NCBI GenBank assembly: GCA_030065235.1
Contig: JASJDC010000002.1
Coordinates: forward strand, 124,001 to 188,000
From: Alphaproteobacteria bacterium
GTDB taxonomy: Bacteria; Pseudomonadota; Alphaproteobacteria; UBA8366; Aestuariispiraceae
DNA: 64,000 nucleotides
Direction of reading: 5' to 3'
How positions within the stretch are numbered: the stretch's first letter is position 1; the number at the start of each line of letters is the position of its first letter. The notes under the pieces are model-generated. The model made no database searches. It was not told the origin of the DNA and saw nothing but the letters and a program-made list of their open reading frames with translations. Below are positions 1 through 9,514 of this stretch, in pieces. A program made the position numbers and the translations under genes.

Positions 1-1
1 C

Positions 2-1120
2 TTGGTTCTGCAGATTCCCGCCAACCGCGCACCGGTGTTGGACCTGGCGACGTTGCGCACCGCGGATCTGGACGCGGCGTTCGGCGTGGTCTTCGCGGAG
101 GATTTCGAGGATATCGCCGAGATTCGGATCGACCGGCTCATCTATGACAAGGGCGATGCAAACGGCGTTGTCCGCAAGTCCGAGTCCGGGGACTGGTCAG
201 TGCTGCTGGAAGGGGACCGGATCGACATCGCGCATTTGATCGAAGATGACGATGCGCCGCCTGAAGCAACGCCTGGCGCCGAAGCGGATCCGGCACCGAC
301 CATCGAAATATCGGCGCAATATGGCGAGGTGATCGCGGGGGCGACGCGGCGGCTTGAGAATGTCGCCTTCGACATGCGGCTCGAGGACGATTTGATCCGC
401 AGCCTGGCGCTCCAGGCGCGCCTGACCGAAGAGGCGGATCTGCGCATTCGGATCGAGCCGGACGGCGAAGGCCAGACCCTCTCCGTCGAGTCGGACGATG
501 GCGGCGCCGCCCTGAAGGCGCTGGATTGGAGCGATCGTATCGAAGGCGGGCGGCTGAGCGTCACCGCATCCCGCGCGACGGTGAACGACCCCTATGTCGG
601 ATCGATGGCGATGGACGAGTTTCGGCTGACCCGAGCGCCGGCGCTGGCCCGGATTTTGGAGTTTATCTCGGTGACCGGCGCGGTTTCCGCGCTTGCCGGC
701 CCGGGCATGGATTTCATTCGGCTTGAGGGCGATATCGCCATAGAGGATGGGCGCATCGATATCGACTCCGCCCGCGCCTATGGCGTGTCGGTGGGCATTA
801 CGGCGGAAGGCTTTGTCGATACGGATCAGGATCTGATCGACCTGAAGGGCACCGTCGTGCCGGCCTATACGTTCAATCGCATTCTCGGCGCGATCCCGAT
901 CATTGGGTTCATTGTCACCGGCGGCGAGGGCGAAGGGGTGTTCGCCGCCGATTACAGCGTCGAGGGGCCGATCGAAGCCCCGGAGGTCTCCGTCAATCCG
1001 CTGACCGCGCTGGCGCCGGGGCTCTTAAGGCAGGTCTTCCGATTGGGAGATTACGCGGACCCGGTGGAAGATACTCAAGACGATTTCGATGGCCCCTCTT
1101 GGGAGAGGGAAGAGCGCTAG
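2..1120 (+). CDS. AsmA-like C-terminal domain protein (5' truncated by window edge)
   Basis: The reading frame is open from the first bases, so the true start lies outside the window; about 372 residues of the C-terminal part are present. Composition and pattern (repeated amphipathic beta segments such as IRLEGDIAIEDGRIDIDSAR, then a hydrophobic segment GAIPIIGFIVTGGEGEGVFA and a terminal PLTALAPGLLRQVF) match the end of AsmA/YhdP/DUF3971-type proteins. These are large inner-membrane-anchored, periplasm-spanning bridge-like proteins linked to lipid transport and outer-membrane homeostasis. The tail after the hydrophobic motif is short and acidic. It converges on tyrS, whose stop codon lies only 7 nt away. 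The family call is by architecture and terminal motif; substrate cannot be inferred. Confidence 0.75.
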   Translation: MVLQIPANRAPVLDLATLRTADLDAAFGVVFAEDFEDIAEIRIDRLIYDKGDANGVVRKSESGDWSVLLEGDRIDIAHLIEDDDAPPEATPGAEADPAPTIEISAQYGEVIAGATRRLENVAFDMRLEDDLIRSLALQARLTEEADLRIRIEPDGEGQTLSVESDDGGAALKALDWSDRIEGGRLSVTASRATVNDPYVGSMAMDEFRLTRAPALARILEFISVTGAVSALAGPGMDFIRLEGDIAIEDGRIDIDSARAYGVSVGITAEGFVDTDQDLIDLKGTVVPAYTFNRILGAIPIIGFIVTGGEGEGVFAADYSVEGPIEAPEVSVNPLTALAPGLLRQVFRLGDYADPVEDTQDDFDGPSWEREER

Positions 1121-1127
1121 CGCGCGG

Positions 1128-2384
1128 TTAGTTTGGCCGCACCAGGACGTGTTTCTTTTTTCCCGCTGAGAGTTTGATCGCGCCGTTCGCCGCAATGTCG
1201 TTCATCGACACTTGCCGTGAATCATCCGCGATCTTCTCGTCGTTCAGGCGCGCGCCGCCGTTTTTGATCAGCCGGCGGGCCTCGCCATTGCTGGCGGTCA
1301 GGCCGGCTTCGACAAACAGCGACAGAACGCCGACGCCCTCGGCCAGCCGTCCGCCATCCACGGAAATCGTCGGCAGATCGGCGCTGGCGCCGCCGCCTTC
1401 GACGAAAGTCTCCGCAGCGGTCTTGGCGGCGCGTTCGGCCGCCTCCTCGCCATGCAGCAAGCGGGTCGCCGCGTTCGCCAGCACCTTCTTGGCCTCGTTG
1501 ATCTCCGCCCCTTGCAGGGATTCGAGCCTCGCGATTTCAGCCAAATCCAGCGTCGTGAACAGGCGCAGGAACCGACCGACATCGGCGTCGTCGGCGTTCC
1601 GCCAATATTGCCAATAATCATAGGGCGGCAGCATGTCGCCGTTGAGCCAGACCGCACCGCCCGCCGTCTTGCCCATCTTGGCGCCGCCGGCGGTCGTCAA
1701 AAGCGGCGTCGTCAGCCCGAACACCTCGGCGTCGGACATGCGCCGGGTCAGGTCGACTCCATTGACGATATTGCCCCACTGATCCGACCCGCCCATCTGC
1801 AGCGCGCAACCGTGCCGACGGTTCAACTCCATGAAGTCATAGGCCTGCAGGATCATGTAGTTGAATTCGAGGAAGGATAGCGGCTGCTCGCGTTCGAGCC
1901 GAAGCCGAACGCTGTCAAAGCTCAACATCCGATTGATCGAGAAATGCCGGCCGACCTCGCGCAGGAAATCGACATAGCGCAGACCGCGCAGCCACGCGTC
2001 GTTATTGACAAGGATCGCGTCGGTCGGTCCGTCGCCGAAATTCAGGAAACGGCTGAAAACCTGTTTGATGCCCGCGATGTTGCTTTCGATTGCTGCGTCG
2101 TCAAGCAATTGGCGGCTTTCGTCTTTGCCGCTGGGATCGCCGACCCGGGTCGTGCCGCCGCCCATCAGCACGATCGGCTTGTGACCGGTCTGCTGCAGCC
2201 AACGCAGCATCATGATTTGCACAAGGCTGCCGGCGTGCAGCGACGGCGCTGTCGCATCAAAGCCGATATAGGCGGGAACCGCGCCGGACGACGCCCGCGC
2301 GTCCAGCGCCGCGGCGTCCGTGCATTGGTGAATGAAGCCGCGCTCGGAAAGAGTGCGCAGAAACGCGCTCGCGAATTCCGGCAT
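1128..2384 (-). CDS. tyrS: Tyrosyl-tRNA synthetase
   Basis: Class I aminoacyl-tRNA synthetase that attaches tyrosine to tRNA-Tyr in the cytoplasm. The 418-residue length is normal for the bacterial TyrRS. The HIGH-equivalent appears in the motif [12 protein letters not shown] near residue 50, the tyrosine-binding region contains [26 protein letters not shown], split here as QAYDFMEL and [10 protein letters not shown], and the KMSKS loop is KMGKT near residue 237. The C-terminal 70 residues form the S4-like RNA-binding domain ([14 protein letters not shown]). The gene lies 5 nt downstream of an alpha/beta hydrolase gene on the same strand, so the two are probably co-transcribed. No T-box leader is visible, as expected in a proteobacterium. 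Confidence 0.97.
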   Translation of the reverse strand: MPEFASAFLRTLSERGFIHQCTDAAALDARASSGAVPAYIGFDATAPSLHAGSLVQIMMLRWLQQTGHKPIVLMGGGTTRVGDPSGKDESRQLLDDAAIESNIAGIKQVFSRFLNFGDGPTDAILVNNDAWLRGLRYVDFLREVGRHFSINRMLSFDSVRLRLEREQPLSFLEFNYMILQAYDFMELNRRHGCALQMGGSDQWGNIVNGVDLTRRMSDAEVFGLTTPLLTTAGGAKMGKTAGGAVWLNGDMLPPYDYWQYWRNADDADVGRFLRLFTTLDLAEIARLESLQGAEINEAKKVLANAATRLLHGEEAAERAAKTAAETFVEGGGASADLPTISVDGGRLAEGVGVLSLFVEAGLTASNGEARRLIKNGGARLNDEKIADDSRQVSMNDIAANGAIKLSAGKKKHVLVRPN

Positions 2385-2389
2385 GGCTG

Positions 2390-3052
2390 TCAGTCCTGTG
2401 CGACCGGCGTGACCGCGTTGGAATGCGCGTCGACATAGGCGCCGGCCAGCCGCTCGACATCGTCAAGATGGCTGCCGAAAAAATGGTTCGCGTCGTCGAT
2501 GATCTGTTGTTCGACCGTCACCGTCTTCTGAGCGTTGATTTTTTGCGCCAGCTTGCCGACCGATTCGCTCGGCACGATGTCGTCGTCGCCGCCATGGATC
2601 ATCAGCCCCGACGCCGGGCAAGGCGCGAGAAAGCTGAAATCATACTGGTTGGCGGGCGGCGCGACTGAAATGAAACCGGTGATCTCCGGACGCCGCATCA
2701 ACAATTGCATGCCGATCCAGGCGCCGAACGAGAAGCCGGCGATCCAGCACTCGCGCGCGTTCTCGTTGAAGCTTTGCAGCCAATCGAGCGCCGAGGCGGC
2801 GTCCGACAGCTCGCCCTCGCCCTTGGCGAAGCGTCCCTGGCTGCGGCCGACGCCGCGGAAGTTAAAGCGCAAACAGGAAAATCCGCGTTTCGTGAAGGCC
2901 TGATAGAGGGTGTAGACGACCCGGTTGTTCATCGTACCGCCATGCTGGGGATGCGGATGCAGGAACAGAGCGATCGGCGCGTTGGCCCCGACGCCTTGAC
3001 TATAGCGTCCCTCAAGCCGGCCTTCCGGGCCGTTGATGATAACCTCTGGCAT
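2390..3052 (-). CDS. Alpha/beta hydrolase (dienelactone-hydrolase-like, YheT/CocE type)
   Basis: A 220-residue single-domain serine hydrolase. Early strand and oxyanion segment [16 protein letters not shown] and the [12 protein letters not shown] motif are typical of the small cytosolic group often labelled 'alpha/beta hydrolase' or 'KANL3/Tex30-like' in proteobacteria. The nucleophile elbow is GFSFGAW, with serine as predicted nucleophile, the acid is in the [10 protein letters not shown] segment and the His is in DDANHFF. No signal peptide is seen, so it is cytoplasmic; its substrate cannot be predicted. It starts with ATG and reads directly into tyrS with a 5 nt gap. The linkage with tyrS probably reflects co-transcription rather than shared function. 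Confidence 0.85.
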   Translation of the reverse strand: MPEVIINGPEGRLEGRYSQGVGANAPIALFLHPHPQHGGTMNNRVVYTLYQAFTKRGFSCLRFNFRGVGRSQGRFAKGEGELSDAASALDWLQSFNENARECWIAGFSFGAWIGMQLLMRRPEITGFISVAPPANQYDFSFLAPCPASGLMIHGGDDDIVPSESVGKLAQKINAQKTVTVEQQIIDDANHFFGSHLDDVERLAGAYVDAHSNAVTPVAQD

Positions 3053-3465
3053 TCGGGCGATTCCTCAGGGATTGCGTGGCGTCGTCGTCCACCTCGCCGC
3101 AGCGGGCGAATGCGCGCAGGACCGGACGAACTGGCGTGAAGTGCAAGATGTTTGCGCGCGGTGCAGCCGGATGTCGCCATGCGCGCCAACAAACATGCCG
3201 AATATGTGCGATTTCTGCGCCGGGTCTGCAAGCGCATCATCGCCGGAAGCCCGCCAATCCGGCGAAAAAGTCCGAAATTACGGAGAATAGGGGTGACGGC
3301 TGGCCTGGTTGATTTGTAACATTCAATACAACTGGCTGTTTTCGGCGCATGGACTTATTCTTGTTCTTCAATTGATCGCCGGAAAACAGCCGCCATATAC
3401 TGTGTGAGGAAACAATCGGCCTGCGCGCCTAGGAGGCGTAGGCGAGTGCGTGAAAGGGTCGGACG
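3053..3465. other. Intergenic region between the hydrolase and cysE
   Basis: A 413-base divergent region without a convincing gene. The half next to the hydrolase is GC-rich; from about 3270 it becomes AT-richer, as expected for promoter DNA. The region near cysE contains a good sigma-70-like promoter (listed separately) and a purine-rich stretch before the cysE start. A small plus-strand frame at 3179-3319 (46 codons, very basic) is open but has no clear ribosome-binding site and was not accepted as a gene. Confidence 0.6.
3372..3401 (+). promoter_or_regulatory. Candidate sigma-70 promoter for cysE
   Basis: TTGATC at 3372-3377 and TATACT at 3396-3401 are separated by 18 bases and sit about 65 bases before the cysE ATG. 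Both hexamers match the housekeeping consensus at five and five of six positions or close to it. Predicted from sequence only. Confidence 0.45.
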
Positions 3466-4224
3466 ATGGGACTGTTCCGGACGATCATTGACGACATTGA
3501 CAGCGTGATCCGGCGCGATCCGGCGGCGCGGTCGCGCTCCGAGGTGGTTCTTTGTTATCCATCCGTCCACGCGATCGCCTTTTATCGGGTTGCAAACGCC
3601 TTGTGGCGGCGCGACTGGCGCTTGGTCGCCCGATTGATCTCGCAATTCGCGCGCTGGGTGACCGGTATCGAAATCCATCCCGGCGCGACCATCGGCCGGC
3701 GGTTGTTCATCGATCACGCAATGGGCGTCGTCATTGGCGAGGCCACGCATATCGGAGACGATGTCACCCTCTATCAGGGCGTGACCCTGGGCGGCGTTTC
3801 CCCGGCGGAGAACAGCAATGCGCAACGATCGGTGAAACGGCACCCGACCTTGGAGGACAATGTCATTATCGGGTCCGGCGCTCAGGTTCTCGGACCGATT
3901 ACGGTCGGGCGCGGCGCGCGTGTCGGCGCCAACTCCGTCGTCATTAAGGACATCGCCGAAAATGCGACGGTCGTCGGCATTCCGGCCAAAGTCGTCGGAC
4001 ATGCCGCCGGCTCGCAGCCCGCCGCTTTCCTGCCCTATGGAACGCCGCTCGGCGATGTGCCCGATCCCGTGGCCCGGGCGATGGAAGGGCTGATGGGCGA
4101 GGTCAACGCGCTCAAGCTTGAACTGCGCGAGATGAAGGAGCGGGTCGACGAGGCGGAGGCGCATCGCAACCCGCCGGTGATCGAGAACGCCGCCGGAAAA
4201 TCCCGACCGATTATCAGGAAATAA
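3466..4224 (+). CDS. cysE: Serine O-acetyltransferase
   Basis: Transfers acetyl from acetyl-CoA to L-serine, giving O-acetylserine, the acceptor for sulfide in cysteine synthesis. The 252-residue protein belongs to the shorter CysE/EpsC form: a helical N-terminus ([20 protein letters not shown]), then a left-handed beta-helix of hexapeptide repeats with the hallmark segments [31 protein letters not shown] and YQGVTLGGV. The catalytic His lies in the DHAMG segment and a second in KRHPTLED. A charged coiled tail of about 60 residues ([18 protein letters not shown]) extends past the usual end. It stands alone just upstream of the iron-sulfur block, fitting a supply of cysteine to the two downstream desulfurases. 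A purine-rich AAAGGG precedes the ATG. Confidence 0.95.
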   Translation: MGLFRTIIDDIDSVIRRDPAARSRSEVVLCYPSVHAIAFYRVANALWRRDWRLVARLISQFARWVTGIEIHPGATIGRRLFIDHAMGVVIGEATHIGDDVTLYQGVTLGGVSPAENSNAQRSVKRHPTLEDNVIIGSGAQVLGPITVGRGARVGANSVVIKDIAENATVVGIPAKVVGHAAGSQPAAFLPYGTPLGDVPDPVARAMEGLMGEVNALKLELREMKERVDEAEAHRNPPVIENAAGKSRPIIRK

Positions 4225-4331
4225 TCGCGCGCGCCGCGTCGGCGCTTGGTCTAAATCGAGACGCGGTTGATCATCAGTAGACAGCCGTTCACAAGCGCGG
4301 TGATAAAATCCGACTATTCTGATTGGTTTTC

Positions 4332-4360
4332 TTGATTTTTGACCGAACTTGCTCTATATC
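4332..4360 (+). promoter_or_regulatory. Candidate iscR promoter
   Basis: TTGATT at 4332-4337 and TATATC at 4355-4360 with a 17-base spacer lie in the AT-rich stretch before iscR. This leaves a leader of roughly 135 bases. The leader holds the sequence GATTAGTCAATA near 4441-4452, which resembles one half of an IscR type 1 site, but no matching opposite half is clear. Confidence 0.35.
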
Positions 4361-4501
4361 ATCTGTTGAATTTTGCGATCTGCGGCAAAATGCTTCACAT
4401 GAAGGATGGTCCGCTGGTCGGTTGAGATGTTAGTATTCCCGATTAGTCAATAAGAGCGACTGGCTGCGCTGGACGGCCGACGGCTACCGAGGGGAACGAC
4501 T

Positions 4502-4972
4502 GTGAGATTAAGCACCAAAGGCCGTTACGCTGTGATGGCGCTTGTCGACTTGGCTTCGAAAAGCAAAGACAAGCCGATCGCGTTGGCGGACATCGCCACT
4601 CGGCAAGAGATTTCCCTATCCTATCTGGAGCAGCTTTTTGCGAAACTGCGCCGGGGCGGGGTGGTGCGTAGTGTGCGCGGCCCGGGCGGCGGTTATATGT
4701 TGGCGATGCCACCGACTCAGTTGCGGATCGCCGATGTGATTATGGCGGTGGATGAGCCGATCCGCGCGACCCGCTGTTCGCCGGGGTCGCCACAGGGCTG
4801 CATGAACAACAAGGTCCGCTGCATCACGCACGACCTTTGGGAAGAGTTGGGCAACCAGATCTATCTCTATCTCAGTTCCGTGACGATCGAAGACGTGATT
4901 ACCGGTCGCGTTCTCGGAACCAGCGGTCTGGTGCATCGGCAGACCCAGTCGGAGCGTCTGGCGGCTCAATAA
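4502..4972 (+). CDS. iscR: Rrf2-family iron-sulfur regulator IscR
   Basis: DNA-binding regulator that senses cellular Fe-S status and controls Fe-S assembly genes. The 156-residue protein starts MRLSTKGRYAVMALVDLA (from a GTG codon), with the winged helix EISLSYLEQLFAKLRRGGVV and wing GPGGGYMLA typical of IscR. Three cysteines in RCSPGSPQGCMNNKVRC followed by ITH provide the [2Fe-2S] ligands; the C-x2-H arrangement matches the E. coli Cys-His pair, while the spacing between cysteines (7 and 6) is wider than in E. coli (5 and 5). It is first in the locus and is followed after 97 bases by a cysteine desulfurase. Autoregulation is likely by family precedent but the operator is not certain. Confidence 0.93.
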   Translation: MRLSTKGRYAVMALVDLASKSKDKPIALADIATRQEISLSYLEQLFAKLRRGGVVRSVRGPGGGYMLAMPPTQLRIADVIMAVDEPIRATRCSPGSPQGCMNNKVRCITHDLWEELGNQIYLYLSSVTIEDVITGRVLGTSGLVHRQTQSERLAAQ

Positions 4973-5069
4973 TCGCGCCGACTCACCACGTATCTATTCT
5001 TGAAACGCTGTCCGGCGCGCCGACGCCCTATAGCCTCGGCGCCGAGACCCCTTGCGTTGATCCGCGCCG

Positions 5070-6188
5070 ATGAAACGATCCTATCTCGACTATAACGCCA
5101 CGGCGCCGTTGAAGCCCGAGGCGCGGCAGGCTGTTCTGGCGGCGATGGACCGCGCCGGTAACCCGTCGTCGGTGCATCAGGACGGCCAGGCGGCGCGGGC
5201 GATCTTGAGCCGGGCCCGGCGGCAGGCGGCGGCGCTGGCTGGCCGACCAGAGTCCGAGGTGATTTTCACAAGCGGCGCGACAGAGGCGAATAATCTGGCG
5301 ATTTCCGGCTTCGCGCCGCCGGCGGAGCCGAAACGCATTCTCGCCAGCGCGGTGGAGCACCCCTCGGTCCTTGAGGTCAGCGATAGTATCGAGCCCATTC
5401 CGGTGCGCGCCTCGGGTGATGTCGATCCCGAGGCTCTAGAACGTCGTCTGCATGACCGGGACTCGCGGCGGACCCTGGTCTCGGTGATGGCCGTGAATAA
5501 CGAGACCGGCGTGATTCAGCCGATCGAAGAACTCGCCGATATCGCGCATGACGCGGGCGCTTTGTTCCATTCCGATTGCGTACAAGCCGCGCCGCATCTC
5601 GAACTCGCGCCGCTCGCCGCCGTTTCCGACATCATCACCCTTAGCGCGCACAAACTGGGCGGGCCGCGCGGCGTCGGCGCACTCATCGCCAAAGAGCATG
5701 TCGTTTTCACCCCGGTGCAGCGCGGCGGCGGGCAAGAGCGACGGGTCCGCTCCGGCACCGAGGCGCTGGAAGCTGTGGCTGGGTTCGGCGCCGTCTGCGC
5801 CGCCCAGCCGACATATGCGGCGCGCGGTCCGGCCCTGCTCGCCATGCGCGACCGGATGGAGACGGAGGTCCGGCGTATCGCTCCCAACAGCTTAATTGTC
5901 GGCGCCGACGCGCCGCGCGCGCCCCATACCGCAAATATCGCGCTTCCGGGCGCTTCGGCGGAGACGCAAGTCATGGCGTTGGATCTGGCGGGCGTTTCGG
6001 TCAGCGCCGGGTCGGCCTGCTCGTCGGGCAAGATCGCCGCCAGCCACGTATTGACCGCTATGGGATTCGACGCAGAGACAGCCGGCTCGGCTATTCGCGT
6101 CAGCTTGGGCTGGGCGACAGAGGAAGCGGATATCGATCGCTTTCTTGACGCGTATGAAAAGATGGTGCACCGCCTAAGCCGGACCTAG
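5070..6188 (+). CDS. Cysteine desulfurase (NifS/IscS-type, class V aminotransferase)
   Basis: PLP enzyme that removes sulfur from cysteine and carries it as a persulfide for Fe-S cluster assembly or tRNA thiolation. At 372 residues it is shorter than IscS (about 404) and closer to the NifS-like group. Visible landmarks are YLDYNATAPLKPEA at the N-terminus, TSGATEANNLAI, NNETGVIQP, the PLP lysine in LSAHKLGGPRG and the persulfide cysteine in SAGSACSSGK. It lies between iscR and a ferredoxin gene, but no iscU, hscA or hscB follows, so its acceptor is not obvious: SufBCD, tRNA-modifying enzymes or the ferredoxin-linked system are options. It is distinct from the group II desulfurase sufS about 5 kb downstream. 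Confidence 0.92.
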   Translation: MKRSYLDYNATAPLKPEARQAVLAAMDRAGNPSSVHQDGQAARAILSRARRQAAALAGRPESEVIFTSGATEANNLAISGFAPPAEPKRILASAVEHPSVLEVSDSIEPIPVRASGDVDPEALERRLHDRDSRRTLVSVMAVNNETGVIQPIEELADIAHDAGALFHSDCVQAAPHLELAPLAAVSDIITLSAHKLGGPRGVGALIAKEHVVFTPVQRGGGQERRVRSGTEALEAVAGFGAVCAAQPTYAARGPALLAMRDRMETEVRRIAPNSLIVGADAPRAPHTANIALPGASAETQVMALDLAGVSVSAGSACSSGKIAASHVLTAMGFDAETAGSAIRVSLGWATEEADIDRFLDAYEKMVHRLSRT

Positions 6189-6252
6189 AACCGGATCGCC
6201 GACGGACGGTTCACGACCACAGGGCGTCAGGCCCGACAAGGACAGAGGAATT

Positions 6253-6564
6253 ATGGCCAAAATTACTTTCATCTCTCGGGACGGATCGGAAAAGACCGTG
6301 GAGGCGCTGGACGGCCTATCCGTCATGCAGGTCGCGGTCGACAATGACGTTGATATCGAAGCGGCCTGCGAAGGGTCGATGGCGTGCGCGACCTGTCACA
6401 TGGTCGTTGACGCTGATTGGTACGGAAAACTGACGCCGCCGACCGAAGAAGAGGAAGACATGTTGGACCTCGCCTTCGGCCTGACCGAGACGTCGCGCCT
6501 GACCTGCCAGATCCGGGTCAGCGACGCCCTCGACGGCGCCCGATTCTCCGTGCCCGAGGAATAA
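6253..6564 (+). CDS. fdx: 2Fe-2S ferredoxin, adrenodoxin type
   Basis: Small electron carrier of 103 residues. The cluster-binding pattern CEGSMACATC, with a fourth cysteine in LTCQIRV, is that of ISC-type/adrenodoxin ferredoxins, and the C-terminal MLDLAFGLTETSRLTCQ region matches them closely. Such ferredoxins give electrons for cluster assembly or reductive steps and can also serve P450s. Its place after the cysteine desulfurase, 64 bases away on the same strand, supports an assembly role. A GAGGAA ribosome-binding site precedes the ATG. Confidence 0.93.
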   Translation: MAKITFISRDGSEKTVEALDGLSVMQVAVDNDVDIEAACEGSMACATCHMVVDADWYGKLTPPTEEEEDMLDLAFGLTETSRLTCQIRVSDALDGARFSVPEE

Positions 6565-6646
6565 GCGTTTTCGCGACAAACAGGCGGTCTTGACGCGCTG
6601 GCGCCGCTTCCGTGACCGGCCTTTCCGCGGTTGCGACATTAAATAG

Positions 6647-6659
6647 GACAGGATTTGTC
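6647..6659. promoter_or_regulatory. Candidate Rrf2-type operator 1 (GACA-N5-TGTC)
   Basis: GACA at 6647-6650 and TGTC at 6656-6659 form an inverted repeat with a 5-base spacer, directly upstream of the probable -35 of the second Rrf2 gene. The spacing and flanks resemble the E. coli IscR type 1 layout (GACT-N5-AGTC), with one changed base in each arm. Assignment to either Rrf2 protein is inference. Confidence 0.35.
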
Positions 6660-6687
6660 TTGATTGAGTGCTAATCAGGACTAATAT
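6660..6687 (+). promoter_or_regulatory. Candidate promoter of the suf operon
   Basis: TTGATT at 6660-6665 and TAATAT at 6682-6687 with a 16-base spacer lie 50 bases before the ATG of the Rrf2-type suf regulator. The -10 is inside a second inverted repeat (GGAC-N7-GTCC, 6678-6692), so a bound regulator would block RNA polymerase. Confidence 0.5.
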
Positions 6688-6692
6688 CGTCC
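6678..6692. promoter_or_regulatory. Candidate Rrf2-type operator 2 (GGAC-N7-GTCC)
   Basis: An inverted repeat of GGAC and GTCC overlaps the probable -10 element of the suf promoter. Together with the GACA-N5-TGTC repeat immediately upstream it brackets the promoter, as expected for repression by an Rrf2 protein. Confidence 0.3.
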
Positions 6693-6737
6693 GGTAAGAA
6701 GCGAGGTGTTGCGTCGCTCTGCGGAAACGGACGAGAT

Positions 6738-7226
6738 ATGCTGCGATTAAGCCGATTGACCGACTACGCCGTCGTTGTCTTGAGCCAGATGGCGAAGACG
6801 ACGGGAACGGTGGTGAACGCGGTGGACCTGGCGGACGCGACGGCGCTGCCGCAGCCGACTGTGGCCAAAGTGCTGAAGCTCCTGGCCCGCCGTTCGGTGG
6901 TTGAGTCCGTGCGTGGGGCGCAGGGCGGTTATGTGTTGAAACGGGCCGCAGATAGGGTCTCGGTCGCTGAGATCATAAGCGCGATCGACGGTCCCGTGGC
7001 GCTGACCGCCTGTGTCGATGAGGCCGACGGCGATTGTTCGGTCGAGCAGCTTTGTCCGATGCGCGGGCGCTGGGATCGGTTGAACACGGCGGTCCAGGCG
7101 GCGTTCGAGTCGGTGACCTTGGCAGAGATCGCCGCGGCGCCGACCGTCCCGGACTTCATCCATATCGAGCCTCAGCCGCTGAACGCGCCGGCGCGCGCCG
7201 GTCAACGGCGGCCGACGACGGTCTAA
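6738..7226 (+). CDS. Rrf2-family SUF operon regulator
   Basis: Second Rrf2 protein in the locus, 162 residues, matching the group that heads suf operons in alphaproteobacteria (SUF system Fe-S cluster assembly regulator). The N-terminus MLRLSRLTDYAVVVLSQMA and the helix PTVAKVLKLLARRSVV with wing GAQGGYVL form the winged helix-turn-helix. Three cysteines in CVDEADGDCSVEQLC are the likely Fe-S ligands. It shares low identity with the first Rrf2 protein (iscR) beyond the fold. SufB begins 31 bases after its stop, so it is probably the first gene of the suf operon and autoregulates through the inverted repeats in its promoter. It is functionally analogous, not necessarily orthologous, to cyanobacterial SufR. 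Confidence 0.88.
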   Translation: MLRLSRLTDYAVVVLSQMAKTTGTVVNAVDLADATALPQPTVAKVLKLLARRSVVESVRGAQGGYVLKRAADRVSVAEIISAIDGPVALTACVDEADGDCSVEQLCPMRGRWDRLNTAVQAAFESVTLAEIAAAPTVPDFIHIEPQPLNAPARAGQRRPTTV

Positions 7227-7257
7227 CTCTTAGTTCTTAGCGAATAGGCGGATATCC

Positions 7258-8730
<1,473 letters not shown>

Positions 8731-8756
8731 GGCCGCGCGCAACGGAGACAGAGATT

Positions 8757-9512
8757 ATGGCGTTATTGGAAATTCGCGACCTTCAGGCGGAAGTCGACGG
8801 CAAGGAAATCCTCAAAGGCATCAACCTGACGGTCGAAGCCGGCGAGGTGCATGCGGTGATGGGGCCGAACGGCTCCGGCAAGAGCACCCTGTCCTACGTC
8901 CTGGCCGGCCGGGAGGGCTATGAGGTCACCGGCGGCGAAGTGCTCTATGACGGCGAGAACTTGCTGGATCTGGAGCCCGAAGAGCGCGCCTGCGAAGGGC
9001 TGTTCCTGGCCTTTCAATATCCGGTCGAAATTCCCGGCGTCGCCGGCACCACTTTCTTGCGGCACGCGCTGAACGCGAAGCGCAAATATCATGGCGAGGA
9101 CGAGTATGACGCGATGGAGTTCGTGAAATTCGTACGCGCCAAGGCGAAGTCGCTGAACCTGTCCGACGATATGCTGAAACGCCCGGTCAATGTCGGCTTC
9201 TCCGGCGGCGAGAAGAAGCGGAACGAGACGCTCCAGATGGCGGTTCTCGAGCCGCGCCTGGCGGTGCTCGACGAAACCGATAGCGGGCTCGATATCGACG
9301 CGCTGAAAGTCGTGGCCGACGGCGTAAACGCGCTGCGCGCGCCCGATCGCGCCATGGTCGTGATCACCCATTATCAGCGCCTGCTTGATTATGTGGTGCC
9401 GGATAAGGTGCACGTGATGGCCAACGGCCGTATTGTGAAGTCCGGCGACAAGTCCCTGGCGTTGGAACTGGAAGAGCGCGGTTATGCGCATCTCTTGGAC
9501 GCGGCGGCGTAA
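8757..9512 (+). CDS. sufC: Fe-S cluster assembly ATPase SufC
   Basis: ABC-type ATPase that binds SufB and SufD and drives the conformational change needed for cluster assembly. At 251 residues it is of normal size. The Walker A is GPNGSGKST near residue 37, the Q-loop region is AFQYPVEIPGV, the signature is FSGGEKKRNE and Walker B is LAVLDETDSGLD, a SufC hallmark with the extra threonine-aspartate. The switch histidine follows in VVITHYQRLLDYVVPD. No membrane segment is present: it is not a transporter. SufD starts only 2 bases after its stop, indicating translational coupling. Confidence 0.98.
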   Translation: MALLEIRDLQAEVDGKEILKGINLTVEAGEVHAVMGPNGSGKSTLSYVLAGREGYEVTGGEVLYDGENLLDLEPEERACEGLFLAFQYPVEIPGVAGTTFLRHALNAKRKYHGEDEYDAMEFVKFVRAKAKSLNLSDDMLKRPVNVGFSGGEKKRNETLQMAVLEPRLAVLDETDSGLDIDALKVVADGVNALRAPDRAMVVITHYQRLLDYVVPDKVHVMANGRIVKSGDKSLALELEERGYAHLLDAAA

Positions 9513-9514
9513 TC

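Noticed and set aside
3179-3319. Small basic plus-strand frame (46 codons) upstream of cysE
   Set aside because: No clear ribosome-binding site, Arg-rich composition typical of GC-biased noise, and it overlaps the probable promoter region of the divergent hydrolase.
4361-4501. Full IscR type 1 site in the iscR leader
   Set aside because: Only a partial half-site (near GATTAGTCAATA) is seen; the opposite half does not match.
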